From Litorimonas sp. (GTDB lineage Bacteria > Pseudomonadota > Alphaproteobacteria > Caulobacterales > Maricaulaceae), in the NCBI GenBank assembly GCA_029936425.1, contig JAPYSU010000001.1, positions 137,415 to 201,414 on the forward strand: a DNA stretch of 64,000 nt. Reading direction: 5' to 3'. A program made the translations under genes and the position numbers. Positions within the stretch are counted from its first letter, which is position 1. Each line of letters opens with the position of its first letter. Below, piece after piece: positions 26,813 to 34,531 of the stretch. Under the pieces are notes generated by a model. The model worked only from the letters and a program-made list of their open reading frames with translations, searched no databases and was not told where the DNA came from.

Positions 26813-27016
26813 TTAAGCGCCGACTTCAAAAGTGATTTTAAGTGTGACGCGATAGAGTTCAATTTTATTATCCTTGATCGTTGTCGTTTGATCCCGGACA
26901 TAAGCGGATTTGATATTACTGACTGTTTTCGCGGTGCGCGTAACAGCAAGCTGGATAGCGTCCTCAAAAGATTTAGGGCTTTCGCTCATAATTTCGACGG
27001 ATTTCATAATAGCCAT
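26813..27016 (-). CDS. Dodecin family flavin-binding protein
   Basis: 67 residues. The pattern KSVEIMSESPKSFEDAIQLA ... KTVSNIKSAYVRDQTTTIKD ... IELYRVTLKITFEV matches dodecins, small proteins that assemble into hollow dodecamers and sequester FMN/FAD or riboflavin degradation products. The conserved Trp that stacks on flavin in many dodecins is replaced here (SAYV at that position). 46 bases downstream of mnmA, same strand; functional link not evident. Confidence 0.85.
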   Translation of the reverse strand: MAIMKSVEIMSESPKSFEDAIQLAVTRTAKTVSNIKSAYVRDQTTTIKDNKIELYRVTLKITFEVGA

Positions 27017-27062
27017 AATGTGACTCCTATTGGTGTTATCCCTTCAACACTTCAAGCCTCGA

Positions 27063-28250
27063 CTATTCCGTGCGCGTTATCCACCCGCCGCCCAACGTGC
27101 GCGCGGCCTCGGCGTCAGGGGCATAGAAAACGCAGGCCTGACCCGGAGACAAACCCATATCCGGCTCGTCCAGCTCGACAATAATGCGGTCTTTGGACAA
27201 GCGAAGATGTGCCGGCGTAGGCGGCCTTGTCGACCTGACTTTGACTTTAATGGGCAGGCCGTCCAGTTCCGGGCCAAATTCGCCTTTGCCAATCCAGTTA
27301 ATATCGGTCAGCCAGAGCTTTGACCTTTCGAGCTCTTTTCTCGGGCCGACAATGATTTCGCCCTTATCCGCATCAATCCGTATAACAAAGAGAGGGTCTG
27401 TCCCGGTGTCGTCCCCCAGGCCCAGACCGCGCCGCTGCCCGATCGTGTAATACATGACGCCGCGATGCTGCCCCAGCACCCGCCCGTCCATGTGCACAAT
27501 ATCGCCCGGCGTCGCCGCATGAGGGCGGAGCTTTTCGATGACATCCGTATATTTTCCGGTCGGCACAAAACAAATGTCCTGACTGTCGGGCTTTGACGCC
27601 ACATTCAGGCCCATCTCTGTCGCCAAGCGCCGGGTTTCGCTTTTATCCAGATGCCCTAACGGAAAACGCAAAAAGTCCAGTTGCTCACGCGTTGTCGCGA
27701 ACAGGAAGTAACTCTGATCTTTTCCGCCATCAAAGGCACGGTGAAGCTCTGGCCCGTCCGGACCTTCAATCCGGCGTATATAATGTCCCGTTGCCATGCA
27801 GTCTGCGTTCAAATCTTTGGCCACCTGCAAGAGATCACGGAACTTGACGGTCTGGTTACACCGCACGCAAGGAATGGGCGTCGACCCCTGTAGATAGGTA
27901 TCGGCAAAGTCTTCAATCACGCTTTCTTTGAAATTGCTTTCGTAATCGAGAACGTAATGCGGAAAGCCCATCATTTCCGCCACGCGCTGCGCGTCGTAAA
28001 TATCCTGACCTGCGCAACACGCTTTGGCTTTTTGAATGGCCGCGCCGTGATCGTAAAGCTGGAGAGTAACTCCGATCACGTCATAGCCTTCACGGGCAAG
28101 CATGGCCGCGCAGACAGAGCTGTCCACGCCGCCGCTCATCGCCACCACGACCCGTGTGTCGGATTCAGCCTTGGCAAAACCCAGCGAATTGACGTTGAGT
28201 TTGGGCTGTGTTGACGCTTTATGACCCGTCTCTTGAGAGATTTCACTCAC
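27063..28250 (-). CDS. mnmA: tRNA-specific 2-thiouridylase
   Basis: 395 residues. An ATP pyrophosphatase with the P-loop AMSGGVDSSV, the first catalytic Cys in ACCAGQD region or PCVRCNQ, the second in DSQDICFVP, and the C-terminal beta-barrel domain (GLSPGQACVFY). It thiolates U34 of Glu, Gln and Lys tRNAs. The N terminus (MSEISQETGHKASTQPKLNV) is a short extension before the core. Divergent from sciP. Identity is secure. Confidence 0.96.
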   Translation of the reverse strand: MSEISQETGHKASTQPKLNVNSLGFAKAESDTRVVVAMSGGVDSSVCAAMLAREGYDVIGVTLQLYDHGAAIQKAKACCAGQDIYDAQRVAEMMGFPHYVLDYESNFKESVIEDFADTYLQGSTPIPCVRCNQTVKFRDLLQVAKDLNADCMATGHYIRRIEGPDGPELHRAFDGGKDQSYFLFATTREQLDFLRFPLGHLDKSETRRLATEMGLNVASKPDSQDICFVPTGKYTDVIEKLRPHAATPGDIVHMDGRVLGQHRGVMYYTIGQRRGLGLGDDTGTDPLFVIRIDADKGEIIVGPRKELERSKLWLTDINWIGKGEFGPELDGLPIKVKVRSTRPPTPAHLRLSKDRIIVELDEPDMGLSPGQACVFYAPDAEAARTLGGGWITRTE

Positions 28251-28382
28251 TCCAGCTAAAAAGTTTGAGTTAATTCATAAATTTTTCGACGCCCCTATAG
28301 GCGCGGAATCGTTCCAAGTCGATACAGAGTCACAGAAGGGGGCACGTGAATCTCCTTTATGAATCAACATGTTGGTGATTTG

Positions 28383-28397
28383 GTAAACTTTTCTTAA
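28383..28397 (+). promoter_or_regulatory. Degenerate CtrA box upstream of sciP
   Basis: GTAA-N7-TTAA (28383-28397) differs by one base from the TTAA-N7-TTAA consensus. It lies 64 bases upstream of the perfect site and could be a secondary binding site. A GANTC (CcrM-type) site follows at 28408-28412. Confidence 0.4.
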
Positions 28398-28460
28398 CCG
28401 TAACTCTGATTCCGTTAACCTTCGTAAACATCTGATATTGTTCACTTTTTTGTGGTTTAT

Positions 28461-28475
28461 TTAAACTCTTTTTAA
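28461..28475 (+). promoter_or_regulatory. Perfect CtrA binding box, sciP promoter
   Basis: TTAA-ACTCTTT-TTAA at 28461-28475 is an exact match to the CtrA consensus, 47 bases before the sciP ATG (28523). In Caulobacter CtrA activates sciP, and SciP then represses CtrA-dependent promoters. Position and perfect match suggest the same circuit here. Confidence 0.85.
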
Positions 28476-28522
28476 CCTCCATTTTCTACTAATATTTATA
28501 CAGAAAAACATAAGAGCAGCTC

Positions 28523-28795
28523 ATGACTGACCGTAGAATGAAAAGAGAGAATGTTGTTATCGGACCGGAAGGCACGCCGTTAACGATGGCAGATTTACCC
28601 AAGCCGGATACGGTGCGCTGGGTTATACGGCGCAAAGCCGAAGTTGTGGCGGCAGTGCGCGGTGGATTGCTGACGCTGGATGGAGCATGTGAACGTTACG
28701 GCCTTTCAAACGAAGAATTCATGGCATGGCAACGCTCGATAGAGAGTTACGGCATAGCGGGACTTCGAACCACGCGCGTCCAACAATATAGATAA
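28523..28795 (+). CDS. sciP: CtrA inhibitor SciP (DUF1153)
   Basis: 90 residues, full length. The signature VVIGPEGTPLTMADLPKPDT, RWVIRRKAEVVAAVRGGLLT, ERYGLSNEEFMAWQ and GLRTTRVQQYR is that of SciP, a small helix-turn-helix protein that binds CtrA on DNA and blocks its activation of target promoters in swarmer cells. Upstream sit a perfect CtrA box and a GANTC site; a strong terminator follows. Monocistronic. Confidence 0.96.
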   Translation: MTDRRMKRENVVIGPEGTPLTMADLPKPDTVRWVIRRKAEVVAAVRGGLLTLDGACERYGLSNEEFMAWQRSIESYGIAGLRTTRVQQYR

Positions 28796-28828
28796 TTTTA
28801 TCAGCAGAATAGAAACTTTTTGATATTT

Positions 28829-28856
28829 TAAAAACCGCCCTGTCGGGGCGGTTTTT
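28829..28856 (+). terminator. sciP terminator
   Basis: AAAACCGCCC and GGGCGGTTTT pair with a TGTCG loop and are followed by further T. It lies 34 bases after the sciP stop. Confidence 0.93.
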
Positions 28857-28974
28857 ACGTACGTACAAATACTGTTCTTCTACATTCGGAATACGGCTCG
28901 AACTTGTCACTTGGAAAAGAAAAATGGGCTTAGGTCTATTTTCAAGCTTTAGAGGTCTATAAAGGGGAACTCTA

Positions 28975-30036
28975 ATGAAAACCGGGGCTTATTCTGATGT
29001 GACATCACTTACGTTTGCGATAACAATCCCTATTGGGCCGAGTCCTTCCGGTTGGTTGAGTTGGACGCTGCGTTCATTAAAGGCGCAAGAGGTAAAACCT
29101 CGCATAGCAGTCTGCAGTGTGGCGAGCTCCGAAACCTTGCAAGAGCAACTCAAACCATTTTCCAGCCAGATTTGCTATGAGCGATTTGGGCCGGATAAAG
29201 GACAAAGCGATGCGATTAATGAGGGTTGGCAGGCTCTATGCGGAGATATTTACGGTTGGCTAAATGATGATGATTGCCTGGCGCCCGACGCTTTGACAAA
29301 AGTCGCCAAAATATTTTCTGATCACCCCGAAGTAGATGTTGTCTTTGGCGATACGATTTTGATCGAAAACGAGGCTTATAGCCGCCTCCACCCTGGTCCC
29401 AGCGATATTGATGACACACTCTACAGAGACAATCTAATTTCGCAGCCATCTTGTTTTGTTCGGAAATCCGCACTTTTTGAGGTCGGCCTGTTAGATATTA
29501 ATCGACATTATACAATGGACTGGGACTTATGGGTTCGGCTCTATGAGGCTGGAAAAAACTTTTATTATCTTCCGGATGTACTTTCGCTCGTGCGTCACCA
29601 TGCCGATACCAAAACCGGGTCTTTAAATATTGAGCGGTTAAATGAAATTTACAAACTGGTTCTAAGACATTCAGGTTTAAAAAATGCCCTTCACACAGGA
29701 TTTAACTTCTGTGTATTTCACTTAGCTGAATATGGTCCATTCCGAGGTTTTTTCAGTGGGGTGAAACGTAAATTATGTGAACCCAGGACTTTACATCGAA
29801 ATTTCACAAGGGACTTCAGCCTCTTTCATTACCAGAAGGATATAGCCAAAAAACTTGTTATTGATTTCGAACGCGCTGTAAATTGCGGTATTTACCTCGA
29901 CCAAAAAGTTGCTTTTCAGGGCGAGACTAGCCGTTTTGAAGGGAAAATAAATTTAGCTCCAGAAGAAATAGTAAAGCTGCAGATAGAGTATAGAAATGTT
30001 GATACAAAAATTGCCCAGCAAATAGAGTTGACATAA
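28975..30036 (+). CDS. GT2-family glycosyltransferase
   Basis: 353 residues. A GT-A fold is indicated by the N-terminal TIPIGPSPSGWLSWTLRSLK, by GPDKGQSDAINEGW, by the metal-binding NDDD in YGWLNDDDCL and by the catalytic-region MDWDLWVRLYEAG. The C-terminal ~130 residues have no recognised domain. AGGGG precedes the ATG. First gene of the glycan island, with sequence more AT-rich than the housekeeping genes. Acceptor and donor sugar are unknown. Confidence 0.85.
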   Translation: MKTGAYSDVTSLTFAITIPIGPSPSGWLSWTLRSLKAQEVKPRIAVCSVASSETLQEQLKPFSSQICYERFGPDKGQSDAINEGWQALCGDIYGWLNDDDCLAPDALTKVAKIFSDHPEVDVVFGDTILIENEAYSRLHPGPSDIDDTLYRDNLISQPSCFVRKSALFEVGLLDINRHYTMDWDLWVRLYEAGKNFYYLPDVLSLVRHHADTKTGSLNIERLNEIYKLVLRHSGLKNALHTGFNFCVFHLAEYGPFRGFFSGVKRKLCEPRTLHRNFTRDFSLFHYQKDIAKKLVIDFERAVNCGIYLDQKVAFQGETSRFEGKINLAPEEIVKLQIEYRNVDTKIAQQIELT

Positions 30037-30205
30037 CTTTCGATGTCTAAAAGGGAATAAGCTAAATATGAGCAAACTCAGAATTAAACGACGGGTTAAG
30101 ACTTGGTCACAAAGTTAAAACTACTCTGCTTCAAGCCAGAAACCTATTGATGCTGAGGACAAAAATTTCTAGGGGTTGAAGTGTCAGCTTTGAGCCCTCA
30201 GACAA

Positions 30206-31177
30206 GTGAAACAAATGAGAAAAGCAGATATATCCATTGTTTTCCGCGCCCTGAACGAAGAAAAGTTCTTCGAACAGGCGATTCTGGCTTGCAAAAGTCA
30301 GAAATTGGATGAGCTGACCATGGAGATGGTTCTAGTGGATTCAGGATCTACGGATAGAACACTTGAAATTGCCCAAAAACATAATTTGCGTGTTGTCCAT
30401 ATTCCCAAATCGAAATTCAGCTTTGGTCGTTCCTTGAATTGGGGATGTGAAGCTTCAACAGGGGATTATCTGGTTTTTATATCCGCCCATTGCATACCAA
30501 CCCACGACCGTTGGCTTCAAAACTTAGTCGATCCGCTTGTGCAAGATAAAGCTGTCTACAGTTACGGCCGCCAAATCGGCAATCATTACAACAAATTCTC
30601 GGAAAAGCAGCTCTTCGCCAAATACTTTCCAAAGGAAAGCGCCGTACCCCAAGAAGGGTTTTTTATCAATAATGCAAATTCTGCGATCAAAACACAGATA
30701 TGGAAAAAATATCGATTTGACGAGGACGTAACCGGTCTCGAAGATATGGTTTTAGGAAAACAGGTGGTGAATGACGGAGCCAAGATCGCTTATGTCGCTG
30801 ACGCTCCCGTAACACATATTCATGAAGAGACATTGTCCCAGGTCAGGCGGCGCTATTACCGCGAAGCTTTGACATTGCGCGAGGTCATGCCAGAAGTTCA
30901 CATGAGCTTTTGGGATTTTATTCGGTATACGATAGCCGGAATTTCAAACGATATCGGAGCAGCTAGACGCCAGAAGATATTAGGTAAGGTGCTTCCGGAA
31001 ATTGTAAGTTTTCGAGTGCTACAGTTTTGGGGGTCCTATAAGGGGCAGAATGAAAATAGAAAATTATCCCGGGAGCAGAAAGAATCCTATTATTATCCGA
31101 AGGTTCAAGCGCCTCAACGCAAGAGTGATCTCAAAGTCGAGGAGTTAGACATGAGCGACACAGAAGCCACGCGCTAA
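30206..31177 (+). CDS. GT2-family glycosyltransferase, rhamnosyltransferase-like
   Basis: 323 residues from GTG 30206; the ATG at 30215 is an equally likely start, since neither has a clear Shine-Dalgarno. Visible GT-A motifs: IVFRALNEEKFFEQAI, VLVDSGSTDRTLEIA, FSFGRSLNWGC, and a YLVFISAHCIPTH strand in place of the usual DxD. Downstream GLEDMVLGKQVV holds the likely catalytic Asp. Separated from the first GT by 169 AT-rich bases containing no gene. Predicted to add a sugar in O-antigen or a related glycan; specificity unknown. Confidence 0.85.
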   Translation: MKQMRKADISIVFRALNEEKFFEQAILACKSQKLDELTMEMVLVDSGSTDRTLEIAQKHNLRVVHIPKSKFSFGRSLNWGCEASTGDYLVFISAHCIPTHDRWLQNLVDPLVQDKAVYSYGRQIGNHYNKFSEKQLFAKYFPKESAVPQEGFFINNANSAIKTQIWKKYRFDEDVTGLEDMVLGKQVVNDGAKIAYVADAPVTHIHEETLSQVRRRYYREALTLREVMPEVHMSFWDFIRYTIAGISNDIGAARRQKILGKVLPEIVSFRVLQFWGSYKGQNENRKLSREQKESYYYPKVQAPQRKSDLKVEELDMSDTEATR

Positions 31178-31228
31178 TGCGTTCTCTCCCGAATAATTCG
31201 TCCAGTCAGACAAAGGTATCGTAACTCA

Positions 31229-31936
31229 ATGTACAAATCCCAATCCCTCACTGCTCTTTTGCCGATGAAGGCGAATAGTGTCAGGGTCAAATCAAAGAAT
31301 TTTCGAAACATTGCCGGAAAGCCCCTTTTTCGATGGATTCTTGATACGTTGCTGGCGGTGGAAGAAGTCGACAATATTGTAATAAACACTGATGCTCGTG
31401 CCATTCTGGAAGAAAATGGACTATCGGATGGCGACGCCAATGGCCGGATTATCATCCGAGATCGCAAACCCGAAATTTGTGGTGATTTTGTTTCTATGAA
31501 TTTGGTGCTGGAGGACGACATAGATAATCATGAGTCTGATCTCTATTTTATGACGCACACGACCAATCCACTCCTGACGCCCCAAACCATCCGAGAAATG
31601 CTAGATCATTATTCGTCAGAAGATGTAGACTCTCTCTTCACCGTAAATGCTCATCAGACAAGGTTTTACACAAATGAGGCAAAGCCGATTAATCACGATC
31701 CGGAAAATTTAATACGGACGCAGGATTTAGACCCTTATCTTGAAGAAAATTCGGTGGGATATATTTTCAGTCGGGAGAGTTTTAAATCGACTCAGGCCCG
31801 AATTGGAAAAAAACCAGCCATGTTCGCTACGCCTCGACTCGAGTCCGTAGACATTGACGAGAAGGCTGATTGGTTTATGGCCGAATCCTTGCTCATGCGT
31901 GTGGCAGCGGGCGAAAGCCTGCCTAGCGAAGATTAA
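31229..31936 (+). CDS. CMP-sugar synthetase-like cytidylyltransferase (NeuA family)
   Basis: 235 residues. The N terminus ALLPMKANSVRVKSKNFRNI matches the nucleotide-binding loop of acylneuraminate cytidylyltransferases, and the family pattern continues with GKPLFRWILDTL, VINTDA, and a DIDEKADWFMAE metal-site motif (residues about 209-220). It should activate a 2-keto-3-deoxy sugar acid (a nonulosonate or related) with CTP. No neuB-type synthase or the usual biosynthesis genes occur in the window, so the sugar is unknown. Starts a tight four-gene operon with the dehydrogenase, SDR and SMP-30 genes. Confidence 0.83.
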   Translation: MYKSQSLTALLPMKANSVRVKSKNFRNIAGKPLFRWILDTLLAVEEVDNIVINTDARAILEENGLSDGDANGRIIIRDRKPEICGDFVSMNLVLEDDIDNHESDLYFMTHTTNPLLTPQTIREMLDHYSSEDVDSLFTVNAHQTRFYTNEAKPINHDPENLIRTQDLDPYLEENSVGYIFSRESFKSTQARIGKKPAMFATPRLESVDIDEKADWFMAESLLMRVAAGESLPSED

Positions 31937-31951
31937 TATCGGAGTCTTGAA

Positions 31952-32884
31952 GTGAAAATTCTTGTTACATGCCCTCCAATGTTAGGGCTTTACGATGAGT
32001 TTATTGAGAAATTTGAGTCTGTCGGTTTGACTGGCGTGCCGGCTAACGTCACTCAGGTCATGTCGGAAGAAGAATTGATTGAAACTCTGCCAGATTACGA
32101 TGGCTGGATTATCGGCGACGACCCAGCCACGCGGCGCGTCTTTGAGGCTGGCGTAAAAGGCAAATTGAAAGCGGCGGTAAAATGGGGGGTTGGAACCGAC
32201 AATGTCGATTTTGATGCCTGCAAGGATCTTGACATTCCCATCATCAATACGCCGGGTGTTTTTGGTCGCGAAGTCGCTGACGTGGCGATGGCTTATGTTT
32301 TGGGTTTGGCACGTCAGACTTACCGGATTGATCGCGAGATACGTGAAAATAAAGCTTGGCCGAAGCCGTCCGGTATTTCCCTATGGAATAAAAAAGCCGC
32401 CGTTGTTGGCTTTGGCGATATAGGCCAGTCCACCGTGAAACGTCTACTCGCTTGTGACTTAGAGGTTATTACCTATGATCCCTATTTTAAGCCTGTCGAG
32501 GGACTGAATATTGATAACCACGTCTGGCCTGACAGGATCGGGGATATGGATTGTATTATTTTTACCTGTCCGTTGACTCCGCAGACTCAACATATGTTTG
32601 ACGAAGACATTCTGCCGAAGTTGAAGCCTGGCGTGCGTATCGTGAATGTCTCCCGTGGGCCCGTCATCGAAGAAGGCGCTTTATTAAAAGGTCTGAAAGA
32701 CGGAATAGTTCATTCTGCTGCCCTTGACGTTTTTGAGATTGAGCCATTGCAGGAGACGTCTGAGCTACGTCAGTTTGATCGTTGCATATTCGGCTCTCAC
32801 AATGGGTCAAATACCGTGGACGCCGTTCGCGTCGTCAGTCATATGGCCATTGACCGGATAGCTGGATTCCTCAAAGATAAGTAA
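31952..32884 (+). CDS. D-2-hydroxyacid dehydrogenase (phosphoglycerate dehydrogenase-like)
   Basis: 310 residues. Starts at GTG 31952 with GGAG seven bases upstream. The Rossmann NAD motif is VGFGDIGQSTV; the active-site segment includes NVSRGPVIEE and a catalytic His in FGSHNGSNT. In the substrate domain KWGVGTDNVD and NTPGVFGREVADVAMAYVLG are typical. Shorter than SerA, without ACT domain. It ends one base into the SDR start codon, so the genes are coupled. Likely oxidises or reduces a sugar-acid intermediate of the island glycan. Confidence 0.87.
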   Translation: MKILVTCPPMLGLYDEFIEKFESVGLTGVPANVTQVMSEEELIETLPDYDGWIIGDDPATRRVFEAGVKGKLKAAVKWGVGTDNVDFDACKDLDIPIINTPGVFGREVADVAMAYVLGLARQTYRIDREIRENKAWPKPSGISLWNKKAAVVGFGDIGQSTVKRLLACDLEVITYDPYFKPVEGLNIDNHVWPDRIGDMDCIIFTCPLTPQTQHMFDEDILPKLKPGVRIVNVSRGPVIEEGALLKGLKDGIVHSAALDVFEIEPLQETSELRQFDRCIFGSHNGSNTVDAVRVVSHMAIDRIAGFLKDK

Positions 32885-33630
32885 TGGCAGATAAAGTCGT
32901 TATCATTACCGGTGCGTCAGGGGGAATAGGGACGGCCCTCGTTCAAGGGTTTGTTGAAGAGGGCTGGCGGGTTGTCGGAACGTCCCGAACGAAAGGGGAC
33001 GATTTCCCAGATGACGCCTTCTTTGTGCCGGCAGACTTGAAAGTTTTATCCGAGGACGACAAAGCTCTTTCGGACTTCTATAAGCAAGTGACCAAAGCAT
33101 GTGACGGTGCGCCAATAAAAGCCCTTATAAACAATGCAGCTTTGCAAATCGTGAAACCAACAGCAGATATAACGGCGCAGGACATGCAATCTAGTTTCGC
33201 CGTAAATGTTCTCGCGCCCTTCCGTCTCTCACAGGCGTTTCTAAGTGAATTGACAGGTAGTCAGGGCAGTATCCTCAATATAGGCACGGTCCATGCACAG
33301 GCCACTAAGCCGAACTTTGTAGCTTATGCGACGTCTAAAACGGCAATGCATGGGCTTACCCGCGCACTCGCCATTGATCTCGGCGGAAAAGTCAGGGTCA
33401 ATACATTGGCACCCGCGGCGATTAAAACGCCTATGTTAGAAGAAGGATTCGCTGGCGAGTCAGAAAAATTCGAGGAGCTGGAATCATTTCACCCGGCTCA
33501 AAGAATTGGAGAGCCGAAAGAAGTTGCGGATTTCGCCCAATTTTTATGCTCCGAAAAAGCCGGGTTTATTACAGGCGGAACCTTTCATATTGATGGGGGC
33601 ATACTCTCCCGCCTGCACGACCCGGTTTGA
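32884..33630 (+). CDS. Short-chain dehydrogenase/reductase
   Basis: 248 residues. The cofactor motif IITGASGGIGTALV, INNAAL, and YATSKTAMHG (Tyr and Lys of the YxxxK pair) are complete; a final GGTFHIDGGILSRL is typical of classical SDRs. The ATG overlaps the preceding stop. An SDR next to a CMP-sugar synthetase recalls PtmA-PtmB of Campylobacter legionaminate loci; this is an analogy from gene order only. Confidence 0.88.
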   Translation: MADKVVIITGASGGIGTALVQGFVEEGWRVVGTSRTKGDDFPDDAFFVPADLKVLSEDDKALSDFYKQVTKACDGAPIKALINNAALQIVKPTADITAQDMQSSFAVNVLAPFRLSQAFLSELTGSQGSILNIGTVHAQATKPNFVAYATSKTAMHGLTRALAIDLGGKVRVNTLAPAAIKTPMLEEGFAGESEKFEELESFHPAQRIGEPKEVADFAQFLCSEKAGFITGGTFHIDGGILSRLHDPV

Positions 33631-33633
33631 GCG

Positions 33634-34527
33634 ATGACTGGGGGAGTCGTAAAGTCAATCAAATGTGTCTGGGAAATCCGCGCTACTCTTGGAGAGAGCC
33701 CCCTCTACGATCCGAGAAACGAAACTTTGTACTGGCTGGATATTAAAGGGGAAAGGCAGTTTGCCTTGTCACTTCCAAGCGGTGATCAACAGATTTGGCC
33801 AATTTCGGGAAATATAAGCGCCTTGGGGCTTCATGAGGCAGGCGGCCTGATTGCCGCGGGGCGTAAGGGATTTTGCCATATTACCTTTGATGAACAAAAT
33901 ATGCCTGCCGTTAAATATCTCAACAATCCGGAAAGTCATATTGAAACAACACGTTTTAATGACGGCGCTATTGACCCATTCGGCTGTTTTTGGGCCGGGA
34001 CAATGGATGATGCAGAGAAAGACGCCTTCGCCGGAAATTGGTGGCGATATACATCAGCCGGTGAGGTCAGACAAATGGCGTCTGGTTTTCACGTGACGAA
34101 CGGCCCGGCTTTTGATGCCGATCGTCAGCTAGCCTATTTAACAGACTCAGCCCGCCAGATAATTTACCGCGCCTCCTACAAAAGTTTAGACACGTTCGGA
34201 GCCCTGAAACCGTTCAAGAAATTCGGAAAGGGCGAAGGCTATCCGGATGGTATGGCATTAGACAGAGAAGGGTGTCTCTGGGTCGCCTTTTGGGACGGGG
34301 CCTGCCTCAGACGAATTTCGCCAGAGGGCGAGGTTGTGGAAACCGTAGAGATGCCAACTCAACGCCCGACCTGCCCAGTGATTGTAGGAAACAAAATCTA
34401 CGTGACCTCGGCCTCCATCGGATTAGAGGTGGAAAAGAAACAAAACGCCCTAGCCGGGAGTCTTTTTAAACTTACGCTAAATGATGAAAAAGATTGCAGG
34501 CCCGTCTATTTTAGCCAGGCCTGCTAA
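33634..34527 (+). CDS. SMP-30/gluconolactonase family protein
   Basis: 297 residues of a six-bladed beta propeller. The metal-binding acids and amides are visible: Glu in LGESPLYD, Asn in RFNDGAIDPFGCFWAGTMDD and TNGPAFD, Asp in YPDGMALDREG. Such enzymes hydrolyse sugar lactones. Last gene of the cytidylyltransferase operon, three bases after the SDR stop and only four bases from the convergent giant gene. Suggests that a lactone of a sugar acid is an intermediate. Confidence 0.88.
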   Translation: MTGGVVKSIKCVWEIRATLGESPLYDPRNETLYWLDIKGERQFALSLPSGDQQIWPISGNISALGLHEAGGLIAAGRKGFCHITFDEQNMPAVKYLNNPESHIETTRFNDGAIDPFGCFWAGTMDDAEKDAFAGNWWRYTSAGEVRQMASGFHVTNGPAFDADRQLAYLTDSARQIIYRASYKSLDTFGALKPFKKFGKGEGYPDGMALDREGCLWVAFWDGACLRRISPEGEVVETVEMPTQRPTCPVIVGNKIYVTSASIGLEVEKKQNALAGSLFKLTLNDEKDCRPVYFSQAC

Positions 34528-34531
34528 AACC

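Noticed and set aside
28251..28522. Additional gene in the mnmA-sciP intergenic region
   Set aside because: AT-rich with stops in all frames; it is better explained as promoter DNA with CtrA boxes.
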